Shown one piece after another: positions 45,405 to 53,110 of a DNA stretch of 64,000 nt. Under the pieces are notes generated by a model. That model worked only from the letters and a program-made list of their open reading frames with translations. It searched no databases and was not told the DNA's origin. The stretch's first letter is position 1. Every line of letters starts with the position of its first letter. The position numbers and the translations under genes were made by a program. The stretch spans positions 1-64,000 of the forward strand of contig JADKJT010000009.1 in assembly GCA_016720905.1 (NCBI GenBank). Direction: 5' to 3'. Origin of the DNA: Gemmatimonadaceae bacterium. GTDB lineage: Bacteria; Gemmatimonadota; Gemmatimonadetes; Gemmatimonadales; Gemmatimonadaceae.

Positions 45405-46975
45405 CTACGCAGTCACACGAAAATTTCGCATCATGCCAGCATCTTCGTGTTCCAGGATGTGGCAGTGATACAGGTACAGCCCGGGGTACTTGGTGAACCG
45501 CATTTGCAGTCGCACCGTGTCACGGGGCAGCACCAGCACCGTATCCCTCCATCCTTCATCAACCACACCTTCTCGCACGGATCGCGCAGGCGTCACCGCG
45601 TCGGTCGGTCGAGACCGGCTCAGCACGCGGAACTGAGTGCCGTGCACATGAAACGGATGCGCCATTTGCTGGCCCATCATGCCGCCGACATTGGCCAGCT
45701 CCCAGACGTGCGTGGACCCGGCGCGCACAATCTCTTCCGGGGCCACCTCCATCATCTCGAAGCTCCGTCCGCCCAGTAGCCATTGGCCCGCGCGGAAGTC
45801 CAGCGCAATGCGTCGCACAGGCGCCGAGGTCTCGGCAATCCACGCTGGGCCATAAATGGAGAGCCTCGCTGGCAGTCGGAACGTCGAAACCTCTTTTCGC
45901 GCCACCTGCACGGTCATCAGCAGTAAGGAGGCGCCGTTGGGTACGGTTGCCCCGCCCATGCCTCCCATGCCTCCCATGCCTCCCATGCCGCCCATGCCGC
46001 CCATCATCCCGCCTTCGTCGATGCTCACTTCGCTCGATGGAAACGGGGCGCTGCGCAGCTGCACTGTCTTGCCAACGGCGTGTTTGCTCAGGTCGAGAAT
46101 CACGTCGGCGCGCTGCGATGGCGCCAGCGTGAGGTACGGCTGCTCCAGCGGCTGCTCCAGCAACCCGCCATCGGCTCCAATAACGGTCATGGGGTGCCGT
46201 CGTCCCACGTCAACTTGAAAACGCGCGAACTGGATCCGTTCAGCAGGCGTATTCGGTATGCCCTGGTGGCGAGCGACAACGTTGTTCGCACGCTGCCGTT
46301 CATCAGCATGCGATTGCCCAACAGGCCGTGCATGCGGTCCATCATACCACCGCTCAAGTAGGCAAGCTGATTGCCCGCATCAAAGCTTCGGTCCTGCAAC
46401 ACACACACCAGATCTTCCGCGCCACTCGGCAGCGATAGCGCCGATTCCTCGTCATCGGTGACCACCATGACGCCTGCCAATCCCTGGTACACCTGACTGC
46501 CGGTCCGTCCGTGCGGATGCGGGTGATACCAATTCGTTCCCGCGCGATTGATCACTTCGAATTCGTAGACATACTCCGCGCCCGGTCCGACTGCGCGGTG
46601 AGGATGCCCATCCGCCGCTTCGGGCACATCCATCCCGTGCCAGTGCACGATGCTGGGTTCTGGCAGGTCATTGCGAAAACGAATCCGCACCTTCTGTCCC
46701 GTTCGTACTCGGATCACGGGGCCGAGGTATGAATCGGGAATGACCTGCAGCGATGAGGCCGGTCCCTTGAGGACTGTGCCAGTGAAACGCCAGACGCGGG
46801 TTCGCGCGCCGGCCAATATCTGCGTCTCCGCAGGAGCCGCCGTGAGGGTCAGATCGACGTCAGGGTCGAACGCCGACGTCATCAGGCGTCGAACGGGGAA
46901 CGCTGCTGGCAGTCGACTGGTGGCAAAGCCCAGTGCGCCAATTCCGATTCCGAACAGTGCGTCTCGGCGGTTCAT
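45405..46975 (-). pseudogene. Multicopper oxidase (CueO/bilirubin-oxidase-like), Tat-exported, frameshifted in a C-run
   Basis: From ATG 46975 a Tat-type signal (MNRRDALFGIG) leads into three cupredoxin domains. Copper ligands are complete: IVHWHGMD, WYHPHPHG, HPFHVHGTQF and LYHCHILEHEDAGMM. Between the second and third domain lies a (MGG)n run. The reading frame breaks at about 46191-46194, where four C residues on the coding strand (KLTWDDGTP, then stop) need a fifth to continue as PMTVIGADGGL; the second half then runs to 45405. With one base restored it is a full-length enzyme, likely oxidising Cu(I) or a metal in the periplasm. Linked to the His/Met-rich protein upstream. Confidence 0.88.
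45955..46013 (-). repeat. 9-bp tandem repeat coding for Met-Gly-Gly units
   Basis: About six units (cccatgcct/cccatgccg on the plus strand) inside the multicopper oxidase gene, giving a Met-rich loop like that which binds Cu(I) near the type 1 site in CueO, though here it is a simple repeat. Confidence 0.85.
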
Positions 46976-47012
46976 GCGGACACTCGTGTAGGGTTGAACG
47001 TTTGTGGCGGGA

Positions 47013-47624
47013 TCAGGGCATCCCGTGGGCGTGCGCCCCAGCGCCCTTGGCAATCAGCAGGTGATGCTCCGGGTGATGCGCGCCCTGCGTCATCAGCCCG
47101 ATGAAGCCCAGTCCGCGAATGCGCGCGATGGTGCCGGCATCAGCAGCGTTGCTGGCCACGACAGTGAGCCGGGTGCCGCCCGGAATCGTGGTGGCCGTTG
47201 CGCGCCATCCGCCCATGGCTTCCAGCATTGGTGCGTGCGAGCCCAGCATACGACGAATCGATGCGGCCACCATGGGCTCACCGGTCACGTCCATGATCAA
47301 TCCGCCAGTCGTGCGCGTCGCGCGAACGCGTGCGCGCATGGTCACGGCGTCCATGTCCACAAGATGCTGGCGAAGCGCCTCGATATCGACTTTGGACCAG
47401 TCGGTGGTGCTGTCAGCTTCCAACAGCTTCACGATTTCGGTGATGGCGGCGAATGCCGCTTGTCCGCCTTGTGTCGGCTGCACCGTTGCGTCTGGGTGCT
47501 GCATGCCGGGTGTATGCTGCATACCGGGCACGTGTTGCATACCGCCAGGCGGCGCCGCTTGCGCGCCGAGGTGATGGCCGGCAACAATCAGCGTCAACGC
47601 GGATAGCGAACGCAAGCAGTGCAC
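47013..47624 (-). CDS. Secreted His/Met-rich protein, probable copper partner of the oxidase
   Basis: About 203 residues from GTG 47624. Signal peptide (SLSALTLIVAG then HHLGAQ), then a low-complexity stretch with PGMQHVPGMQHTPGMQH-like units, good Cu ligands, then a helical domain (LLEADSTTDWSKVDIEALRQ) and a C-terminal domain with several His (GAHHPEHHLL). It ends with AHAHGMP. Similar proteins precede multicopper oxidases. Only 37 bases separate it from the oxidase start. Copper binding is inferred from composition. Confidence 0.7.
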   Translation of the reverse strand: MHCLRSLSALTLIVAGHHLGAQAAPPGGMQHVPGMQHTPGMQHPDATVQPTQGGQAAFAAITEIVKLLEADSTTDWSKVDIEALRQHLVDMDAVTMRARVRATRTTGGLIMDVTGEPMVAASIRRMLGSHAPMLEAMGGWRATATTIPGGTRLTVVASNAADAGTIARIRGLGFIGLMTQGAHHPEHHLLIAKGAGAHAHGMP

Positions 47625-47659
47625 GGGATGGCTCCGGAGAGGGAATACCGGAACATAGC

Positions 47660-47749
47660 GGGGAAGACGGGAGACGGGAGAAGACAGACGGGAGACGTCC
47701 AACCGACTGGACGTCTCCCGTCTCCCTTCTCCCGTCTCCCGTCTTCCCC
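47660..47749. repeat. Long near-perfect inverted repeat (41-base arms)
   Basis: Arms 47660-47700 and 47709-47749 pair at 39 of 41 positions around an 8-base loop (mismatches at 47684-47685). Each arm is itself built of repeated gggagacg units. It lies between the S9 peptidase stop and the His/Met-rich gene on the minus strand, so it may act as a strong terminator, or it is a REP/MITE-like palindrome. Confidence 0.85.
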
Positions 47750-47768
47750 GTTACGTCCCTACCGATCT

Positions 47769-50700
47769 CTACGGAACGATGACCCGCCCCGCCGCACCCG
47801 TGGAGTCCTTCCGACTCGCCAGATGATCCGCCATCTGCAGCCGCGGAATCCCGTTCACCATCCAATCCGGTGCCGGCTTGCCCTTGAGATAGTGATCAAA
47901 CCACTCGGCCTGCCGCACCGCGTAGTCCTTCTGGTTGACCGGGCGCGCCAGCCCGTGATTCTCGCCCACATACTCCAGGAGGATGACATCCTTGCCCAGC
48001 TGCCTGAGCGTGTTGAAGTGCGTGATGCCCTGGTTGAAATCCACCGCGCCGTCCTTGTCGTTGTGCAGCAGGATGAGCGGCGTGGTTTGCTTGTTGGCGT
48101 GGAACGCCGGCGAATTCCGGATATACGCGGCGTAATTGTCGATGAAATTGCCCTTGAAGCGCCCCTGGCTGGCTTCGAAGATGGCCTGATTGGTGCCGCC
48201 GGAATTCCAGTATACCGAGCTGTACATGCTGACCATGTCGGTGAGTGCGGCGCCGGCGATGGCACTCTTGAAGATGTTGGTCTGCGTGACCAGGAACGCC
48301 GTCTGGTAGCCACCCCATGAATGGCCCCACAGTCCCACATTCGCCGCGTCCACGCTCCCCGTGGCGATGGCCGCCTTCACGGCGGGCACCACACACCACA
48401 GCGCCGACATGCCCGGATCGTTCAGCTTGTACACGATATCCGGGTCGAGCACGATGTACCCCTTGCTGGTGTACATGCGCGGGCTGGGCGTTTGCGTTTC
48501 ACTGGGTGCCACGAAGCCGTTCTTGTTCTGCGAACGCTTCTCGTAAATCGTGACCAACATGGGATACTTCTTGGCGGGGTCGAAGTTGGCCGGGAGGTAC
48601 ATCGCCGCCTGCAACTTGTCGCCCTTGTCGCTGGTGTAGTTGATGAGGCGTGTGCCACTCGACCACGCCAGCTCCTTCATCTGCGGATTGGCGTCGGTGA
48701 GTTGACGCGCGTTCTTGAAGTCCGGACCCGACACCCAATAGTTCGGGAACTCGGTGAACGTCTGACGCGAGAACGCATACGTCTCGGCGTCGCGCGCCTT
48801 GGTGATGCCAAACCGTGCGTCTTCAAACAGGATGGTCTTCGCACCTGGCTGATTGGGATCAACGCGTGACACGCCTTCCTTCTTCGTCCATTCGCCGTAC
48901 GTGGCAATGAACATGGGCTTGCTGAGATCGACACCGGCCGATGCACCAGGCGCACCGCCGCGACCACCACCACCGCCGCGTCCACCGCGACCGGCGGCTG
49001 CCACCGTGGCCTCGTCACCCCAGCTGTAGAACTGGCGATAACGCACCTGCGTGCGCTTGCCGTCGCCGGTGAGGTTCACGGCGCGTGCACTGGACGACAC
49101 CGGCACTTTCCAGATATCCCAGTTGTCGGAGAGCAATACCGACGAACCGTCCTTGCTCCATCCACGCGCGGGAATTGCCGGCGGCAGGATGTTGTTGTGA
49201 TCGTCTTCGGTGTTCACGAAGCTGGTAGGCACCGCCTTCGTGATGTTCACACTATCCATGGTGGCCAGGTCCAGCACCCAGTAGTGCCCGTCGGTTCCCC
49301 ACATCAGCGCCTTCGAACCGTCGGGCGACGCGGCGCCAATACTGGTCGCGCGCTTCTTCCAGATCAACTTGCGCGCACCGGTCTTGAGGTCAACCGAGTA
49401 GATGTCGTTGTAGTTGCGACCCGAATAGCTGGCCGCCTGTTCGTACGGCGTGTTGTCCATGCCGTAGGCGAACTTGTCGTTCGCGGTCACGACCACGTTC
49501 TTGAGCGACTCGTCGGTCAATCGCACGAACTTGTTGTCGGCAAAACGGAACTCCACGAGGAAGTTGAACGCGCGATCGGCCGCTTCCTGCACCATCTGCT
49601 GTGATTGCAGGCGCGAATCTTTCGCGTGCCAGAGAATGAGCGAGGCCACGGAGTCAGCCGCCGTGCCGCTGGCGCCGCGTCCCGCTGCAGTCTGGTTGAT
49701 CGTGCCGCCAGCGCCCGGCGCGCCCGCTTGCACCAGTGGATTCGCCCCACCGCGTCCACCGGCGTCTGCCACGCGCGCGGCTGGCTTGATCCCTTCGCGA
49801 ATACCAAAGAACGCCATCGACAGGTCGGCCGAATATCTCGGCGCGCGATCAGAGGCCAGCTTCCATCCTGCCGGGAAATCCGTGCGACCGGCGGGATTGA
49901 ATGTGAGTGTGCTGGTGGCCCCATTGACTCCGATGCCGCGAAACACGGTCAGCGAGAATGCGGTGTCACGTGTACCGGTGGTGCTGATCTTGCCCTTCAT
50001 CACGGACAGCGCGCGCGAGCTGTCGGTCCACGCCAGATGCCGATACAGCACGTCTTCGCTGTCCAGCGCCTTCACGGCACCGGTGGTCATGTTGCGCAGC
50101 TGCACGGCGTTTCCAATCTGGTCGCTGTTGTCCATCGTGTACGCCAACCACCCGCCATCATCGCTGAAATCGTACTGGCCCACCTTGCCCATGTTCTGAC
50201 GTTCGCCGGTGGCCATGTTGTACAGCAGCAAATCGGCCGTACCGCCTGACGTGCTGCCCGCCGCGCCGCCGAAATCCGGACCGCCACCCGGCGCACCACC
50301 GCGACCACCGCCTCCACCTGGTGCTCCACCTCCGGCCTGCATCACCATCCAGGTGGGCGCATCGGCGTTGAAGCTGAATCGACGAATGCCGTTGAACTCT
50401 TTCTTCTCACCCGAGGCGAGGTTCAACAGCACCAGTTTCGACGTGTTGCGAGTCGTGGTGTCGGCAGCCTGTGCACCGCCCTCAATGGGCGCACCACCCG
50501 GAGGCGCGCCACGACCACCAGGAGCGCCGCCACGTCCACCGCGACCGTTCGCTGCGGCGACCGCCTTATTGGGTGTGACCAGATAGCCCAGCCACTTGGA
50601 GTCGCCCGAGATCTGAATCGATCCACCGGTCTCACCCACCGGAACGCGCGTCTCCGTGGCACCGGCCGCCGTACCACGAATGACGAGCGTCAGGTCGCCT

Positions 50701-50894
50701 TCGGCCGGACCCACCACATGGGCAAACCACTTGCCGTCGTTTGACAGCACCGTCTGTCGAATGGTGTTCCAGTTCTTGACGTCGGCCGACGTGATGGGTC
50801 GACCCGCGGTTTGCGTGGCGTTTTGAGCCGACGCGGTGCTGGCGATCGTGAGGAGCGCGAGCAGGGGAATCGGAGAACGCGTGAGCGAGGGCAT
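47769..50894 (-). CDS. S9-family prolyl oligopeptidase-like peptidase with Gly/Arg-rich inserts
   Basis: 1041 residues from ATG 50894. A signal peptide (to TASAQ) precedes a propeller of about 680 residues and a C-terminal hydrolase. The triad is visible: Ser in LWGHSWGGYQTAFL, Asp in LLHNDKDGAVDF and His in VGENHGLARP. Oddly, four separate low-complexity inserts rich in Gly, Arg, Ala and Pro (GRGGRGGAPGGRGAPPGGAP; another near GGGGGRGGAPGGGPDFGG; one at residues about 400-430; one at AAGRGGRGGGGGRGGAPGAS) sit in propeller loops. They make it larger than relatives. Probably periplasmic or secreted peptide degradation. Confidence 0.93.
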   Translation of the reverse strand: MPSLTRSPIPLLALLTIASTASAQNATQTAGRPITSADVKNWNTIRQTVLSNDGKWFAHVVGPAEGDLTLVIRGTAAGATETRVPVGETGGSIQISGDSKWLGYLVTPNKAVAAANGRGGRGGAPGGRGAPPGGAPIEGGAQAADTTTRNTSKLVLLNLASGEKKEFNGIRRFSFNADAPTWMVMQAGGGAPGGGGGRGGAPGGGPDFGGAAGSTSGGTADLLLYNMATGERQNMGKVGQYDFSDDGGWLAYTMDNSDQIGNAVQLRNMTTGAVKALDSEDVLYRHLAWTDSSRALSVMKGKISTTGTRDTAFSLTVFRGIGVNGATSTLTFNPAGRTDFPAGWKLASDRAPRYSADLSMAFFGIREGIKPAARVADAGGRGGANPLVQAGAPGAGGTINQTAAGRGASGTAADSVASLILWHAKDSRLQSQQMVQEAADRAFNFLVEFRFADNKFVRLTDESLKNVVVTANDKFAYGMDNTPYEQAASYSGRNYNDIYSVDLKTGARKLIWKKRATSIGAASPDGSKALMWGTDGHYWVLDLATMDSVNITKAVPTSFVNTEDDHNNILPPAIPARGWSKDGSSVLLSDNWDIWKVPVSSSARAVNLTGDGKRTQVRYRQFYSWGDEATVAAAGRGGRGGGGGRGGAPGASAGVDLSKPMFIATYGEWTKKEGVSRVDPNQPGAKTILFEDARFGITKARDAETYAFSRQTFTEFPNYWVSGPDFKNARQLTDANPQMKELAWSSGTRLINYTSDKGDKLQAAMYLPANFDPAKKYPMLVTIYEKRSQNKNGFVAPSETQTPSPRMYTSKGYIVLDPDIVYKLNDPGMSALWCVVPAVKAAIATGSVDAANVGLWGHSWGGYQTAFLVTQTNIFKSAIAGAALTDMVSMYSSVYWNSGGTNQAIFEASQGRFKGNFIDNYAAYIRNSPAFHANKQTTPLILLHNDKDGAVDFNQGITHFNTLRQLGKDVILLEYVGENHGLARPVNQKDYAVRQAEWFDHYLKGKPAPDWMVNGIPRLQMADHLASRKDSTGAAGRVIVP

Positions 50895-50996
50895 GGCGGT
50901 CGGGACTTTGGGCGGGATATGGAAAAGGGGCCACACGAATGTCGCCCCCAATCCTGCGCCCTGTACGCTCGTCCCGCTATCCCGTTGGAGCCACGC

Positions 50997-52040
50997 TCAG
51001 TGGCTGATCACGAAGAACCAGGCGCCAATGACGGGCCGCGCTGGGCCGCGCCCTCCTGCCGGTGGTGGTGTGGCGCCGGCCGCCGGTACCGGTGCCGGAC
51101 CATACTCCAGTGCCACGGCATAGGCCACGTGCTTCACCGGGTCCACGGCCAGCGTCTTGGTGCCCGTCATGGTCGGTACCGTGGCCACGACGGTGTATTT
51201 GTCCGGCCCGTCCTGATGCACGACGGTCACGTTGCCGTCGCGACCGGCCGGCAGGTACATCAGCTTCTGAGCGGGATCCCATCCCAGCGCGTCGGTGCCA
51301 TCGCCATTGGGAATCTTCGCCACGACTTTTCCGGACTTGGCGTCCACCACCACCGACTGCTTGCTGCAACCGGAGAAGATGCGACTGGTGGCCCGGTCGA
51401 GGGCGATGCCGGTGGGTCCGTCACATCCGTCCAGCGGCCATGAGGACAACACCTTCATGGTCTTGGATTCGAGGACCTGAATGGTGTTCTTGGATTCATT
51501 GTTCACGAACAACTTGCCCTTGCCGTCGCTGGCGGCGCCCTCCGGCGCGTTGTCCTCCAGTTCGGCGGTCCCCACAATGTCACCCGTCTTCGGGTCGATG
51601 GACACCGCCGTGCCCGGGCGGCTGTGGTTGGTGAGGATGATCAGGTTGGCCCCATCATCGTACATGATGCCGTCCAGGCCGCCCACCTTGACCGGCGTCT
51701 TCTTGATGAACGCCAGCGTCTTGAGATCGAACATGGTGACACTGGAATCGCCACCGTTGGTGGTGAACCCGTGATTGTCCTTCGGGGCGAGCCCCACGCC
51801 GTGTACGCGCGGGGTATTCGGAATGTCGCCGATCACCTTGCCCGTGGGTCCGTCAATGACCATCACATGCGAACCACGCGACACGAACACGCGTCCGGTG
51901 CCCGACTCGGCCACGATGTAGTCGTGCCCGCCTTCACCGCCGATGTTGTACTTCTCGACCTTGAACGTTTGGGATTGGGCGAGGCTCGCGATGAGGAGCG
52001 TGGCAGCGAGGACGGCGGCAGGAGAGAACCGTGCGGTCAT
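50997..52040 (-). CDS. Secreted YncE-like beta-propeller protein
   Basis: 347 residues from ATG 52040 with a signal peptide ending at LAQSQ. Seven-bladed YVTN/YncE-type repeats: SGTGRVFVSRGSHVMVIDG, GVGLAPKDNHGFTTNGGD, SVTMFDLKTLAFIKK, DGKGKLFVNNESKNTIQVL, LDRATSRIFSGCSKQSVVV. A Pro/Gly/Ala-rich stretch (AAGATPPPAGGRGPARP) precedes the final strand. Members bind DNA or ligands in E. coli or serve in surface complexes; here unknown. It precedes the S9 gene by about 100 bases on the same strand and could be co-transcribed. Confidence 0.88.
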   Translation of the reverse strand: MTARFSPAAVLAATLLIASLAQSQTFKVEKYNIGGEGGHDYIVAESGTGRVFVSRGSHVMVIDGPTGKVIGDIPNTPRVHGVGLAPKDNHGFTTNGGDSSVTMFDLKTLAFIKKTPVKVGGLDGIMYDDGANLIILTNHSRPGTAVSIDPKTGDIVGTAELEDNAPEGAASDGKGKLFVNNESKNTIQVLESKTMKVLSSWPLDGCDGPTGIALDRATSRIFSGCSKQSVVVDAKSGKVVAKIPNGDGTDALGWDPAQKLMYLPAGRDGNVTVVHQDGPDKYTVVATVPTMTGTKTLAVDPVKHVAYAVALEYGPAPVPAAGATPPPAGGRGPARPVIGAWFFVISH

Positions 52041-52140
52041 GGTGGGCTCGTGGGGGAATGCGGGTTGACGCGTTGGCGCAGCCAGAATTGTATCGAGGCG
52101 AAGCTGTCAGTCGCATGACAATAAGAACCCAAAAGACTAA

Positions 52141-52218
52141 CCACGAAGGTCACGAAGGTCGCGAAGAACAACTTCGAAAGAGAAGCTGTACTTCGCGTCC
52201 TTGGCGAACTTCGCGGCA
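52141..52218. repeat. Imperfect palindromic intergenic repeat (accacgaagg type)
   Basis: The left arm (accacgaaggtcacgaagg, with a gcgaag continuation) and right arm (cttcgcgtccttggcgaac, then cttcgcgg) are rough reverse complements around a loop of about 24 bases. Sequences of this style are scattered between genes in many bacteria. It lies between the fatty-acid hydroxylase and the YncE-like gene; no gene is found in 52041-52258. Confidence 0.6.
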
Positions 52219-52258
52219 AAGCAGTTCGGCCTATGCGATCGACCCCGCCGAGCGCCCC

Positions 52259-53110
52259 TCAATCAATCGGCACATGCTTCTCGTGCCCCAGCACCGTCTC
52301 TGCCCGCTTCGACCGGAACACCGGGAACAACAGCTGCGCATACCACTTCTCCGAACCATGCCGCCGATCGTCCTTCAACCCGTACGCCGGGGGATACTGA
52401 CGCGTGATGAGCGCCGTCCCGAACAAGACGTCCCACAGGAACAGCAAATTTCCGTAGTTGCCGATGTAATGCCCGATGCCATCATCCTGCGTGAGCGCGT
52501 GATGGGCGAAATGCGTGGCCGGCGTGGAGATGGTGCGTTCCAGCACCCACGCCACCGGCTGCAAGACGCGATACCGGTAGAGGAAGCGGTCCCAGCGCAC
52601 CGCCGAGTGCGCCCCGATGATGACCGTGAGCTTGACGATGCTGTACCCCACGAAGATCCAACCGAATCCCAGATAGAGCAGGGCACCGCTCAACCACAGC
52701 CCCGGCATGAGCGCGTAGTAGAACGCGTTGTTGCGATACACGACGCGCACACTCATGTACGCGGCCGAATGGTGGGCGCGATGCAGGGGCCACATGAACG
52801 ACGTGTGCGACAACCGATGCCACAGATATTGCGTGAGATCGTCGGCCACCAGCAGCATCAGTACCATTTGCCACCACGACCAGTGCGCCCAGGCGTCGCG
52901 CGCATTCGGCAGCAGCCACGCGCACAGCGCCTGGGCGGCGGCGAATACGAGTCCCGATACCACGGGGAACATTACGCCAACCGCGAGGTCGAGTCGGTTG
53001 TCTTCCGTAGACGCCTCGGGCGCGAAGAACTTCCCGATGAGCACTTCCGCCACCGCAAAAACAGCGAACACAGTGACGACCGACAGGAGTTGTACGGATT
53101 GCAGGGTCAT
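52259..53110 (-). CDS. Sterol desaturase / fatty acid hydroxylase family protein
   Basis: 283 residues, four helices, and the diiron His boxes in order: WHRLSHTSFMW (HxxxH), PLHRAHHSAAYM (HxxHH) and THFAHHALTQDD (HxxHH). These membrane enzymes hydroxylate or desaturate lipids, using oxygen. ATG 53110 overlaps the stop of the large carbohydrate-active gene (ATGA), so translation is coupled to it. A link between the two activities is not obvious, and the fused operon may be about envelope glycolipids; that is inference. Confidence 0.92.
   Translation of the reverse strand: MTLQSVQLLSVVTVFAVFAVAEVLIGKFFAPEASTEDNRLDLAVGVMFPVVSGLVFAAAQALCAWLLPNARDAWAHWSWWQMVLMLLVADDLTQYLWHRLSHTSFMWPLHRAHHSAAYMSVRVVYRNNAFYYALMPGLWLSGALLYLGFGWIFVGYSIVKLTVIIGAHSAVRWDRFLYRYRVLQPVAWVLERTISTPATHFAHHALTQDDGIGHYIGNYGNLLFLWDVLFGTALITRQYPPAYGLKDDRRHGSEKWYAQLLFPVFRSKRAETVLGHEKHVPID

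Noticed and set aside
45955..46013. CRISPR-like array
   Set aside because: Unit is 9 bases with no spacers and lies in the multicopper oxidase frame; it is a coding tandem repeat.
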